From: Karstenula rhodostoma CBS 690.94
Taxonomy: Eukaryota > Ascomycota > Dothideomycetes > Pleosporales > Didymosphaeriaceae
Direction of reading: 5' to 3'
Length of the DNA: 64,000 bases
NCBI GenBank assembly: GCA_010093485.1
Contig: MU001492.1
Span: 646,228 to 710,227, forward strand
The notes under the pieces were generated by a model. That model ran no database searches, had not been told where the DNA came from, and was given only the letters and a program-made list of their open reading frames with translations. Within the stretch, counting starts at the first letter, position 1. Every line of letters begins with the position of its first letter. A program made the position numbers and the translations under genes. Of this stretch, positions 1 to 12,268 are shown piece by piece.

Positions 1-549
1 AGGCATCGGCGAGCTGGTGGCTGACGACTCGAGGCGTATGAGCGCTTGTGTCACAATCTTGGTCGGGAAAGGCTTACATTGATCTGGCTTCAGGTTATCG
101 TCGGCCAATTGCCGTCTATCTGGCTTGAAGCTGCGGCCATCTGAGCTCCCCGGCGGCCTCCCGTCTCTACTCGGCGGCGCTTCCCGGAACTGTGCTGGTA
201 TCTGGGGCAGGTCCGGCATGGGCATGCCATTGCCAAAGTCGCTCGGCAGCTGGGTGACCTTCTGGGAGTACCTCCGCTTAACCAGGTCCGCCGTCTTGTC
301 CTGGCCCGCCCGTTGCGACCTCTCTTTGGGCTGCGGCGCATCTGATGGTCGCAGTCCCGACCGGCTCGACTCGTTGGAAGGGCGACTGCTATTCTGGCCG
401 CTGGAGAGTGTGACGGTACCTAGCCTAGCGGGCATAGGCGTACTGATCTGGCGCGGCGCGCTGATGACGGGCGGCCCTCCCTTCTTGCTCTTGTCGCTGC
501 GCTTCTTGTTCTTGCGCAGCGAGATTCCTTTTCCCTTCTCTTCCGACAT
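1..549 (-). CDS. EXO84: Exocyst subunit EXO84, N-terminal part (cut by window edge)
   Basis: Partial gene; exons complement(78..549) and complement(<1..27). Exo84 is a subunit of the exocyst, which tethers secretory vesicles to the plasma membrane at growth sites. The start MSEEKGKGISLRKNKKR, the block DKTADLVKRRYSQKVTQLP and the sequence LKPDQ-FVSHQLADA across the first intron match what I remember of fungal Exo84 N-termini, including the region before the vps51-like domain. The 50-nt intron (28..77) begins GTAAGC and ends CTCGAG; choosing this acceptor restores the family-like FVSHQLADA. The ATG at 549 is the first in frame. The rest of the protein (coiled coil and PH domain) lies left of the window. 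It is head-to-head with TOM20, 398 bp apart. Confidence 0.85.
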   Translation of the reverse strand, partial: MSEEKGKGISLRKNKKRSDKSKKGGPPVISAPRQISTPMPARLGTVTLSSGQNSSRPSNESSRSGLRPSDAPQPKERSQRAGQDKTADLVKRRYSQKVTQLPSDFGNGMPMPDLPQIPAQFREAPPSRDGRPPGSSDGRSFKPDRRQLADDNLKPDQCKPFPTKIVTQALIRLESSATSSPMP

Positions 550-947
550 GTTGCCTGCAAGACGGGCGCTGGTGCCGGCGCAGCTGTCGCGGGTGCGTGG
601 TCTTTTTGAATGGATGGGACAAAAGTTTGGATCTGTTGGCCTACGTATTGCCTAGCCTGGGGCAACACACATACACTCACACACTGTACTCGGGCTTTTG
701 TCCTGGTGCTGTATGTACGTACGTGGAGGTGCCGCTACGCTGGACGCGTGGTGGTCATCCATGGCCCGAGCTCCCTGTGGTGCCGTTCCTTGCCTGCGAC
801 CAAAAAAAGTGCAACCCCGTTCCATCGACGCCATCTCTCCTTGTCCGTCGCGCTCATCCACGCAATCCAACACTCCCGGACGCTCCCCCATCTTCCGTGC
901 ACCGTCCAGATCGCTTCCCTCCGCGCCCCAGCACGCCCCAGCCCATA
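550..947. promoter_or_regulatory. Divergent promoter between EXO84 and TOM20
   Basis: This 398-bp stretch separates two start codons pointing away from each other, so it must hold both promoters and both 5' UTRs. It is C/T-rich on the plus strand close to TOM20, as is common upstream of fungal housekeeping genes. I see no clear TATA box. Longer reading frames entering it from TOM20 have no family similarity. Confidence 0.5.
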
Positions 948-1581
948 ATGTCGTCATCGCTCAAGTCGTCGACCATCGTCGCCATCAGCGTGGGCACCGT
1001 CGTCACGGGCCTCGCTGCATACGCCGTATACTTCGACCACAAGCGACGGACGGACCCCGAGTTCCGCAAGCAGCTGAAGAAGGAGTCGAAGCGCCAGGCG
1101 CGCGCCGCAAAGGAGGAGGCCGAGGCGCACGGAAAGGAGCAGAAGAAGGCCATCCGGGAAGCCGTCGCGAGCGCGAACGAGGAGGGCTTCCCCAAGGACC
1201 CCGAGGAGGTCGAGGCATACTTCATGCAGGAGGTCGCCCAGGGCGAGGGCATGGTTCAGGCGGGTATGTGCATCCCGGTGACGGAATGGTTGTTGGAAGC
1301 GTGCTAACACTTGTCCAGGCGCAGATTCCGTCGAGGCAGCGCTGTGCTTCTACCGCGCCCTGAAGGTCTACCCCAACCCCAGAGAACTCATCAACATCTA
1401 CGACAAGACGGTGCCCAAGGTATGTGATTATATATACCACTTCCGACTGCCCAGCTAACGCGCCCAGCCCGTGCTCGACATCCTCGCCGAGATGATCGCC
1501 GTCGACACCAGCATCCCCGTGGGCAGCAAAGCGCCATCCGAGGCCGGTTCCGTGGGCGGTTCCGTGGGCGGCATCGAATAA
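948..1581 (+). CDS. TOM20: Mitochondrial import receptor subunit TOM20
   Basis: Exons 948..1263, 1319..1419, 1468..1581; 176 aa. Tom20 is the outer-membrane receptor of the TOM complex that binds mitochondrial presequences. The protein starts with a short polar segment, then a hydrophobic anchor (about residues 7-26, [21 protein letters not shown]), then a basic stretch ([20 protein letters not shown]) and the cytosolic Tom20/TPR-like domain with [16 protein letters not shown] and [18 protein letters not shown], which are hallmark Tom20 blocks. Both introns (55 and 48 nt) start GTATGT and end CAG. The tail is Gly/Ser-rich (VGGSVGG). Length is near the usual 170-185 aa of fungal Tom20. The start was chosen because the anchor must lie at the N-terminus; upstream codons in the same frame look like UTR. 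Confidence 0.95.
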
Positions 1582-2914
<1,333 letters not shown>

Positions 2915-3200
2915 TGTGATTGGAAAGAAGATAGACCCCCTACGTGAAAGCAAGAAGAAGAACTAGCAGATATGGAGCGCACGCAGCAGCAGTCGGGAGC
3001 GGTGTCGACGTGGTGGTCGCGTGGATAGGAGAGTCTTTGGAGCCTTGGTCTCCAGACCTCCAATAAGCCCGACTAGCGGGCAGGTATCCCGCATCACGTG
3101 AGACGCTAGCGTACCGCGGATTTTTGGGCAGGGTCCGAACTTTTCTGATCTCGACCAGCGAAGTCGATTTTCTCAAAAAGACAGCGTCGGAACATTCAGC
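2915..3200. promoter_or_regulatory. Divergent promoter between YPT6 and NOP53
   Basis: 286 bp between two divergent start codons. It must carry both promoters and both leaders. No TATA box stands out. Confidence 0.5.
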
Positions 3201-4588
3201 ATGGCGAACTCGGAGCCCACAGCTGCGCCCGCGCAGTACAAGCAGTCCAGCCGTAAGGGAAAGAAGGCCTGGCGCAAGAATGTCGATGTTACCCAGGTGT
3301 CTACCGGCCTCGACGAAGTGCGGGACCAAATAATCCAAGGGTAATTGCACCAAAAAAACCAAGTGCAATGTACAGTCTTGCTAACACGCCACAGTGGCAT
3401 TATCGCGGAAAAGCCATCTGAGGAGCTCTTCGCCATTGACACCACCGGCGACGCTGAAGTACAAAAAGCCACCGACAGACGCCATAAGCCCCTCAAGGCC
3501 GACGAAATTCTCAACAAGCGCTCCGCCATTCCTTCGGTATCATCCAAGAAGCGGCTCTCAGACTTCACCGAGGAGAAGAGGCGGAAGAAGCCAAAGGTCT
3601 CGCAGAGGGACTATGACAGGTTAAGGGCGATTGCGTATGGAGGTGACCAGGTGCAAAAGGACATTATCGAGACGGGCGGTGCGCCGGACTACGACCCATG
3701 GGCGGTGCAGGAGGTGAAGAAGGACCCCAAGTTCGACTTCCTGGATGAGCACAAACCGAAGCGCGAGCCGAACACGCTGAAGCAGGCACCCGTATCGCTG
3801 GCCAAATCCGGGAAAGCCATTCCCGCGGTACGCAAGCCGGAAGGCGGAAAGAGTTACAACCCCAACTTCAACGACTGGCAGGCGCTCGTCACGAGAGAAG
3901 GCGACAAGGCGGTAGAAGCGGAGAAGGAACGCCTGAAGGAGGCCAAAGAGGAGGCGGAGCGCATGGAGCGCGCCATGGCTGAGTCGGATTCCGAGTCGGA
4001 CGGGAACGAGAGTGCGTGGGAGAGCGAATGGGAGGGCTTCAGCGACGACGAGAAGAAGGCGAAGCAGAAGCGCCCGGAGCGCAAGACGCCTGCCGAGCGG
4101 AACAAGTTCAAGAGGAAGAAGGCTGCCGAAGGCAAGGCCAAACACGATACACGCATGAAGGCGAAAGAACAGCAGCTGCAGCGCATCAAGGAACTCCAGA
4201 AATCCGTCGAAGAGAAGGAGAAAGCGCGAGAAGCACTCCGCAACATGACTCTCGTTGAAACCAACGACGAACCATCCGAGGAGGAAGAAGGCGAGGAAGT
4301 GCTCCGCAAGAAGCGCTTTGGAAAGCATTAGTGAGTCGGCCCGTTCTCCCCCACACCACTCCCTTACTAACACCCCCAAGTGTCCCCGAAGCCCCGCTCG
4401 AGGTCGTCCTCCCAGACGAACTGAAGGACTCTCTCCGCCTCCTCAAGCCGGAAGGCAACCTGCTCAAAGACCGCTTCCGCAGCATGATGGTCCGCGGCAG
4501 GATCGAGGCGCGCAAGCAGATCCCCTACGCCAAGAAGAAGAAGGTCACCGTTACGGAGAAGTGGTCGTACAAGGATTGGAAGTTGTAG
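3201..4588 (+). CDS. NOP53: Ribosome biogenesis protein Nop53 (GLTSCR2 family)
   Basis: Exons 3201..3340, 3395..4330, 4381..4588; 427 aa. Nop53 is a nucleolar factor of late 60S assembly that recruits the exosome for 7S/5.8S rRNA maturation. The N-terminus QSSRKGKKAWRKNVD followed by DQIIQGGIIAEKPSEELFAIDTTGD is the conserved Nop53 opening, which holds the exosome-adaptor (AIM) region. The centre and end are very rich in Lys/Glu with long helical or coiled-coil stretches. The terminal exon carries the conserved block PDELKDSLRLLKPEGNLLKDRF followed by a basic tail (KKKKVTVTEKWSYKDWKL). The stop of the long middle frame is skipped by a 50-nt intron (4331..4380) that joins KH to YVPEAPLEV. It has many acidic/basic runs, as usual for nucleolar proteins. 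Confidence 0.93.
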
Positions 4589-4782
4589 ATGCAGATATTT
4601 TGAGAGCAATGATACCACTATCGCGCACATTGAATCACGCCTGTCGATTTCATCCCCGTTTATTGCCTTCTTTGTTCTCTACACACTAATAGCCACGAGG
4701 ATTGCAACACCGAAAGGATTCCTTGGTTTAGGCGAAACGGTTGAGATGCCCAGGTTAGGTATATTTCAGCGGCGAGTCCTTT

Positions 4783-6307
4783 ATGTTGACGGGAATCTCC
4801 AGGTTGTTTGCGACTCGCGATGACCGCACGATCAATCTCGTTTTGGACCAGGCGGATAGTTGGATCGAGAAGATGAACTCGGCTATTGTGAATCATGCCG
4901 GAAAACATGATGGGGGCTCTAACAAGGCATCCCGGCTCGATCCAAACAGCAAGGTTTTCTTCGGTCACGATCCGGTCAATGCTAGCTGTCAGTTCTTATT
5001 CTACGCCGTTATCGACCGCTGCGTGAACGGATTCCGAGGATGGACATTCTATGATCAGGCTCGCCCCGGCAACTACTCCTTTCTACCCGACCAGTTGGCC
5101 ACCTGCAAACAGCGGATGGAAAACGTCATCCTCACTCTACGCGTCTGGAAATCCGCAGCCCATAACATCATCGAGGATGAAGCGAAGTCCTTGGTTAAGT
5201 TGGCCAATACTCCCATGTATTACGCTTTCGATAAAGTGCAGCAGAATAACAACAAGAATAGATCAGAGCAGAAGAAAGCAGAGAAGGAGACTAAAAATGC
5301 CGAGGAATCTCAGAGTGCAGAACAGAAGATACAGTGGGAAGCGGTTACCACTGGTTTGCCACCGGACTCTATCAAGAAGACAGGTCGTTCTCAGGGTGTT
5401 CGTGGCACATGTAAAGCAGCGACCCGCAGCAAATCTTTGTCCAACGATATTCTAACATCGACTGCGTCGACACCTTGGCATGAGCCTTCAACAGCTATGC
5501 TGGGTCTCGGTCATCATCCAGTGAACCCAGCGTCCTGATCTGGGGAGTCTTATTCGAATGCATATACGCCGAACAACTAAGGCCTGTTTAAGACTTATGA
5601 CAATTATGGCTTCTCTGCGTACGATTTTCCACTTATGTCATCGCACTTTAACTACATCAACAACAATGCTCCCTTTAATATTCATATGAGCTTATGGTCG
5701 GGTGCGATCGAAAACACGATGAGTGAACGATACAATGGCGTCCACAACAACCACCTACCTCCTGTTTACCAAGCTGCAGGCCCCTCTAATCCTCGTAGCA
5801 CCGGTCGTTACTCAGGAACGGAGCAGTACCAGCCAAATTGACAGAATCCGTATTTCCAGGGGTCGCACGAGAACGATACCTATGACGGTCGATCTCATTG
5901 TCCCTACGCCGAAACAAACAACGCCCCTAATGAAAACAATAATTCTACAATGAAACGCTCAGTCTCAAGACTTCCAGACCGACCAGTCAGCACGTGCCTC
6001 AAAGAAGCCTCGCACGCATACTGCTGCGAACCCTCTCCTGCAGGCGGCGGCTCGTGCTCCAGCTCCTGAACTCGGGGGCCACTCTTTGGGTCTTCCCTCC
6101 GGATTTGACATGCTCAATACTTCATTTTATGCGCGCAACGAATTCAAAGGGCATGATTTGGGTGAGAAGTACAATTCTCTAGAGCATCCTTTTGAGGTCT
6201 CTGACGATGATTACGAGGACAACGGACACAACGGTGATGCCGAAGATGGGGGTGCCAAAAACGATGAGGACAGTGCCCGGAAGAATAACGCGCAGGAATC
6301 GGTCTAG
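4783..6307 (+). pseudogene. Decayed gene, unknown Asn/Gln-rich protein
   Basis: A 251-codon open frame (4783..5538) ends at TGA, yet protein-like sequence continues in the same frame past stops at 5536 (TGA), 5578 (TAA) and 5839 (TGA) to about 5950. It then shifts frame and runs open to 6307 (QSQDFQTDQSARASKK ... GFDMLNTSFYARNEF ... acidic tail ending NNAQESV). The first part has DQADSWIEKMNSAIVNHAG and FFGHDPVNASCQFLFYAVIDRC; the middle is rich in Asn, Tyr, Ser and Pro; the end is acidic. I recognise no family. The three in-frame stops can each be derived from CGA or CAA by one C-to-T change, as expected from RIP or deamination. The 251-aa part alone could still be expressed. It lies 194 bp after NOP53 on the same strand. 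Confidence 0.5.
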
Positions 6308-6595
6308 GTCCAGTAGGACCTACGAGTACGTCCATGGCAACGGCCACCGCGAAGACCAAATGTATATGATATAAAGCTGGATAATTTACTAAGATATGGT
6401 TAAGAGGGGCTCGCAAGACATCTTCTAGGAGTACGACGACGACTTTACTATAGTGCACGGCGACGGCTATATACGATGTGAATTGTGTCTCGGGATAGTG
6501 AATTTGCATAATCTTTTGTGATCAACTGTGTTTTCGAAGAGCTTACATTCAGTCAACGTTTCGGAGTGGTGGCCTGACGGCGAACTTAGGAACCG

Positions 6596-6612
6596 CCCCC
6601 CCCCCCCCCCCC
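6596..6612. repeat. C17 homopolymer tract
   Basis: Seventeen consecutive C residues on the plus strand directly after AACCG. Such tracts are unstable in replication and sequencing, so the length may be approximate. Confidence 0.9.
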
Positions 6613-6667
6613 GCTGATGACTAAGCACGACATATAATTGTTTCCGAGTAATGCTAGGTGAGAATAG

Positions 6668-6727
6668 CAGGCGTTCATGATGATCAACAGGCGTTCATGA
6701 TGATCAGCAGGCGTTTATGATGATCAG
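6668..6727. repeat. Tandem repeat, 3 x 20 bp
   Basis: Three adjacent 20-bp units of the form CAGGCGTTCATGATGATCAG at 6668-6687, 6688-6707 and 6708-6727. Unit 1 ends in A instead of G, and unit 3 has T for C at position 9. All differences are transitions. Confidence 0.9.
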
Positions 6728-7033
6728 ATGTTATTAAAGTTATCTAACCTTATCCTAGTTGACTGGGGTCTGTGTGCATGTGCCAGTGCATTTATGGTAC
6801 ACGCGCGAATTAACGCTTGTTGCTAGAAGAGCTGTTGGGTGGGTAGGAGCCAAGGTTCCTGGCAGCTTCTCTGGTTCTGTAGTCCAGTGCAGATGTTATC
6901 TACTGGCGGGGATTTTGGAGCTTGGAAACGCGAGTATGGCTTGTATCGCGCTCTCTGCGTAGACAGAGGATAAACCTCCAAACAACCATTCTGTCATTCT
7001 GCAGAGCACGAAGACTGTTTCGAGGACCAAGAT

Positions 7034-7554
7034 CTAATATACTATTGCTGTGCATATGCGATAAGTGACTTCTCTGCAACTATCGATAATGTTGAGACTG
7101 CTGTCAAAGCGGTACGTTCTCCATGTCTGCGCATGGCGATTCCGTCGCTGGTAAAATCTAGGAAGCCAAGGTCGCCTCTCTTTTTCGCGGGGGATTCTTT
7201 GTCCACCCATAATTGTCTTGACGCACTTCAAAGGAGCCGACTCGAGGACGTCTTTCGATGCGCGCGATCGCACAGAACACTCATCGTCTTGGAACTCCCA
7301 AGAGAACGCATACACAGCATTCTAGCCCTAATAGTCCCGAAAGCCAGGGTGCAGCCGCAGATTTCCCGTGTCCTTTTGAGGAAGGCATTTTACCTCGTGG
7401 GCTGTTCCAAGGTTATGGTTTCTCCATTATGGGAGGGTCTGTTACCGTTCCTCAAGAGGATGGGGATCTTGACGGCCATTTGAGACGCTACATCGATGAA
7501 TGGGTCGAAGAAGGCATCCCTAGAGAGAAAGCCCTGGTAGCGGTGTCGTTATGA
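7034..7554 (+). pseudogene. Possible gene remnant, unknown
   Basis: One frame (about 7034..7280) reads ISDFSATIDNVETAVKAV and SPLFFAGDSLSTHNC. The overlapping frame 7258..7554 ends with EDGDLDGHLRRYIDEWVEEGIPREKALV, which has the charged helical look of real protein. The two parts do not join in one frame and no start, intron or family is recognised. It may be a remnant of a broken gene or chance. Confidence 0.2.
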
Positions 7555-10021
7555 GCATATTAGCCACCTCCCCGACAAAATGTATGAGCGCAAGTACGTC
7601 GACAAATGCCAAACTACTTGAATAGCGGCAACGTCATGTGCCGTGCAGGCTAGATTAGCAACTCAACCGAGTGAGAGCTTTTCCACAACTCCCAGACGCG
7701 CACGATGCGTCTTGAGCCCCTCATTGCCTTTGTCACGGAAAATCATCCCTTCATGAAGAAATGAATGTAGCAGCGAACGTTATTCACGATGGGGGGCATG
7801 TTGTCACGTTCTAAGGTGAAATAGGTAGTCTTGGTTTTACATACGTCTTTTGTCAGCGCGTGCGCATCAGCCCCAGAAACTTCTCCGATAAGACGCGCTG
7901 CATCCTCGATTTGTGTTGCATGACACCCGGTTCATGATAGAAAGGAGAGGTTTTTTTTTGGAAGGCATCCTAACAGTGGAATATGCGTACCAAGTCCCTC
8001 AATAGCATCAACACGGGTGGAACAAAATCCGGGAGCCCTCCATCTCGTCTCACCAGCACTTGAGCATGAACGCGACAAGGGTCAAGCCTAGCGAGAACGA
8101 CGACTCTCAGAACCGAGGTATCTCAACCGACTGTAGTATCCCGAAGGTAGCCAAGCTGCTGCTAGTGTATGACGTCGACGGTCGCGGGTACGGAGACTTT
8201 GTTGGTACAGTAGTTTCTGTGGGGGCCCCGTCTCCAACGTGTCAGGCGCACGTCGCAAGCCGTGGGGGAAATGGCGCGTGAACGCAGCTGATCGTATGCC
8301 CTTAGAGGATGCTCTCCGAAATTGGTGCTGTCGCGAGGTGCTGCGCGATACGAATACGGTGCTTGTCGCATATGTCTGTCTAGTGCAGTGTTCGGTCCAA
8401 AAGACTCGCGCAAGCAAGTAGAGCTAGAGCTAAGATAATATCTGAAGGGAGCGCATTCATTGAAATTGTGGATTAGAGATGACGTTGTAAGGCCCAAGAA
8501 CGCGCTTCGTAAAGCACAGTTGACTGCGTTAGTGAGCTGTTAAATTTTCAACATGCTGGCTGTGCCGCAAAAGTGGAAATGTACGGAAACCTCGACACGG
8601 GGTAAGACGGGGCGTACATCGGTTCTGAGCGGAAATGAACAGTGGGTCACGTCAAAGCTGGGAAAAAGCTGGGGAACGGTGAGTCTGGTCGGCAGCAGAC
8701 AGCTGAGAATACTTACTCTGCGAGTTGGCACTCGTACCGTACGGGATGAATGTAAAAATAGTACGGGTTGTGCGTGCTGCCATTAGTAGTCGGGGCGAAA
8801 TGGTAAGTCGGTGTAGGAAGGGGGTGGTGCAAGAAATGCTGGGAGTGCTGTGATCGATTGCGGAGAGAAATTGCCGAATTCCCCACCTGCAGATCCAGCG
8901 TGTTGGGCATCGTGGAGTCTGGCAGCTTATTGGCATCTGCGGTCCCTTCGTTATCGTCGGCGCTTCGACGCAGTCAGACGGTAGATAAGGAGCCCTCGTA
9001 GGGATGTCTTCACATTGCGGCACAGGCAATGCCGAACGTATTGTATGCCAAGTTCTGAAGCTTCCCTTGGGGCATAAGATCAACACGCTCTCAGCCGCAC
9101 GTATCTTTCTTGCTCCACTTGTACGGTCGATGCCGACCTAAGCGCGTGCTCCCTCCACTTGAGGCTCACCATGCCAAGCAAGGGCGTCCATTTTTCCACG
9201 CTGCACACACCATGATAGCCTTGGCTGCGGCTAATGCTGGTAAGACTGCGGACGCGGAAGTGCAGATGAGGCGGCAGAGCCGCACGGGTTGTTTGCTCAT
9301 TGGGCAGTGTCATGTGATTAGGCCCGACTTCTGGGGCAATGGCGGGAGAGACTAGGCCCAGAGTAGCTAAAGCTCGGGCGTGTTGGTCGTGAGATCGCGC
9401 ACTACCGCAGAGCCCCATAACGGTTCTGACACCCTGCATAATACGTCCGGTCAGTGACGTCAAGCGTGCTTGTCGGTGTGGCCGCTGGTTCGCGCACTTT
9501 TCACCAGCTTTTCTCTCAGTGGACAAAGATTTTGCAGTGTCTTGGAGGACCCTGGCAGCCACCAGAATCGCCTGTTTCCGCATACGGCTAGCAACCAAAT
9601 TCTCTTTGCCGCCAGCGAAACAACTGCAACATCGGCGAACCTTCTTTGACAATTCCACTTCGGGCCTCAGCGAAACAGTAGGGTAAAGGCATGCCACATA
9701 TGACGTACTGCGGGAATGGCGCCGAGCCAAGCGCCCTCTGTTCCTCTTCAAGATTGGCTCTGAGATTAGAAGCTCCACCTCCTAAGCTAACGATCACACC
9801 CATCTCCACCCCGAGACCCACGTTCGCTGACGTCGTGCAATCACGTCCCGTACTGGTAGCGATGACTACAAGCTGTTTGGGAAAACTCGTTTTCTAGTCT
9901 CCTCCACGTGTGAGATGGTATGCTGTGTAGTGTGGGTAGGAGTGGACCCTTCGGTTCGCATGGCGAAACTGCCAACATTTGCCCGTGCCCATGCGTGGGT
10001 GAAGAGCCCAAGTGATGGACA
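7555..10021. other. Long gene-poor stretch
   Basis: About 2.5 kb in which I find no gene. The longest open frame (minus strand, 9080..9778) begins at a non-ATG codon and has an Arg/Ser-rich composition typical of chance frames. There are no recognisable transposon domains, terminal repeats or tRNA. It could hold degraded repeat DNA and the distal promoter of the downstream transporter. Confidence 0.45.
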
Positions 10022-10027
10022 TATAAA
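10022..10027 (+). promoter_or_regulatory. Putative TATA box of the sugar transporter
   Basis: TATAAA lies 85 bp upstream of the transporter ATG at 10107, within the usual range for fungal TATA-driven, regulated genes. Confidence 0.45.
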
Positions 10028-10106
10028 GACGGTTCCCGTCAGCCGTTGGGACCGCACTACAGTTCCCCAACCACCTCTCCACGTTGTCCAGATCTACTTC
10101 GGCATC

Positions 10107-11845
10107 ATGGGTATCCAGCACCAGGACAACGCTCATGGCGTTCCCACCTACTGGGGCAAGTCCGGAAAGTCCCTCCAATTTCTTGTTGCCGTCATCGCGA
10201 CAACCGACTTCTTGCTCTTTGGTTATGACCAGGGTGTTATGAGTGGAATCATTTCTGCTCCGGCTTTCACCAAGGCTTTCCCCGAAGTCAAGGGCGACAG
10301 TACCTACGAGGGTTTCGTCACCGCCATCTATGCCGTTGGATGTTTCCTTGGTGCTTGCTTCATCTTCTTTGCAGGAGACCGCCTCGGTCGTCGCAACGCT
10401 ATCTTCTTGGGAGCCGGCGTCATGATCATCGGTGTCATTATCCAGATTACTTGCATGCCTACGTCGAGCGGCGCAACAGCACAATTCATCGTCGGACGAT
10501 GCATCACAGGTGTTGGCAACGGCATCAACACTTCAACGGTCCCCACTTACCAGGCTGAGTAAGCTTCCCCAGGTTCCTGATATCTGTTATCATTCATACT
10601 AACCCCATTTCAGATGCTCCAAAGCAAAGAACCGCGGCAGGGTCATCTGTTTCGAGGGTGGCTGCGTTGCTATCGGCACTTTAATCGCTTACTGGATCGA
10701 CTACGGATGCACTTACGGTCCCGATGACCTTACCTGGCGCTTCCCTATCGCATTCCAGTTGGTCTTTGCCATCATTGTCCTCATCCTCATGGTCAAGATG
10801 CCCGAGTCCCCTCGCTGGCTCCTCAGTCACAACCGACAAGATGAGGCCAGGACGATTCTAGCTGGTCTCGGCGATCTGCCGCGTGATGATCCCGAGATTG
10901 AGGTGCAAATGAACGTCATCCTGGATGCCATCAAAGCCGCTGGTATTGGTAAGACGAAATTCGCCGACTTGTGGACTGGTGGCAAGACTCAGCACCGCCG
11001 CCGTACGCTTCTGGGCGCCTCGTCACAACTCATGCAGCAGCTGTCTGGTTGCAACGCTGTCATCTACTACTTCCCGATTCTGTGCCAGGATGCTCTCGGA
11101 ACCACGCACAACATGGCCTTGTTGCTCGGAGGAATCAACATGGTTGTCTACGCCATTTTCGCGAGCACTTCATGGTACTTTGTTGAGAAGTTCGGTCGCC
11201 GCAAGCTCTACCTGATCGGAACTCTTGGACAGATGGTTGCGATGATCATCACCTTCGCCTGCCTTATCCCTCCCTCTGAAACCGGTGCCGCCAACGGTGC
11301 CGCTTTCGGTCTGTTCCTGTACATTGCTTTCTTCGGCGCCACCTGGCTTCCGCTCCCTTGGTTGTACCCGGCCGAGATCAACCCTCTCAAGACCCGCGCG
11401 AAGGCCAACGCGGTCTCCACCATTCAGAACTGGCTCTGGAACTTCTTCGTAAGTCTATACTAATATCCTTACTCTGAATCAAGCTAACGTACTCCAGATT
11501 GTCATGATCACTCCTGTCCTCGTCTCGCAGATCGGCTGGGGCACTTATCTCTTCTTCGGCGCACTCAACGCCATCTTCATTCCCTTCATCTACTTCTTCT
11601 ACCCGGAGACCGCTGGTCGCTCGCTTGAGGAGATTGACCTTATCTTCGCCAAGGGTTACACCGAGAAGATCAGCTACGTCAAGGCAGCCCAGGACCTGCC
11701 AGCTCTCTCAGAGCAGGACATTGCTCAGTATGCACGAGAGAACGGCTACTTGTCTGGCGATGAGGAGAGCACCCCCGAGGGCTCGGTCAAGGAGAAGGCC
11801 ATCACGAACGAGAACCTCACCATGCCGCGCAACACGCATGCGTAA
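10107..11845 (+). CDS. MFS hexose/sugar transporter (HXT-like)
   Basis: Exons 10107..10558, 10614..11448, 11498..11845; 544 aa. It is a plasma-membrane sugar/proton symporter of the sugar porter family (12 membrane helices expected). Signature motifs are GYDQGVMSGI (residues 39-48), GDRLGRR (90-96), PESPRWLL (214-221), the QQLSGCNAVIYYFP motif of helix 7, and PETAGRSLEEID (465-476). Junctions YQAE/CSKAKNRGR and WNFF/IVMITP continue the family pattern. The cytosolic tail ends EGSVKEKAITNENLTMPRNTHA. The start at 10107 gives a normal N-terminus; an upstream alternative at about 9915 would place the TATA box inside the coding region. The substrate cannot be told from sequence; monosaccharides such as glucose or xylose are likely. 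It has a codon-biased, C-ending codon style suggesting good expression. Confidence 0.93.
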
Positions 11846-12268
11846 GGGAATTGACGAGAGACGTGCAGTGGTGGATGGATGAGCGAGCTTAGCGCGCTGT
11901 GTGCGCTTTGGTGTCGCGGAACGAACAACCAATACCCACCAGCTTGCTTGCAAGTTCGCGTTGATTGGAAATGCATTGCGAAGATACCCGACGCTTGGTT
12001 CGTCAACCCCAGCAATGATCAATGATTTTACGATAGACTGGCGGTAGACGTGTGCGCCTTGCACATGTCTGGTCTGGAGACGAGCTTTTTATTATACCCT
12101 TTAGAGAAAGTTGCAGATGTTCTATTCATTCATAGAGCTTCTTCTTTCAATCTTACTATATTACATCTACCGAATTGGTCGCTTGGTCTCATTTGAATGC
12201 TGTGTTGTGGAATCACGTCTCTCCTTGCAACTCTCCCGAGTTCCTTCACCGCTCCGCTGGGGGCCTAA
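11846..12268. other. Convergent intergenic region
   Basis: About 420 bp between the transporter stop and the stop of the minus-strand thioesterase. It is AT-rich in the middle (12080-12180). Nothing beyond presumed 3' UTRs is seen. Confidence 0.45.

Larger units (their letters stand above)
6308..7033. other. Gene-free stretch with simple repeats
   Basis: No convincing gene. It contains a C17 homopolymer and a three-unit tandem repeat (listed separately). Open frames are short and have no family character. Confidence 0.5.

Noticed and set aside
597..947. Upstream extension of the TOM20 frame
   Set aside because: The Tom20 membrane anchor must be N-terminal; the added sequence looks like a C/T-rich leader.
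3621..4379. Long antisense frame opposite NOP53
   Set aside because: Mirror image of the Lys/Glu-rich codons of NOP53; gives a Leu/Arg-rich product without family.
9080..9778. 699-bp open frame on the minus strand
   Set aside because: It begins at a GTG, not an ATG, has an Arg/Ser-rich chance composition, and shows no family or splice logic.
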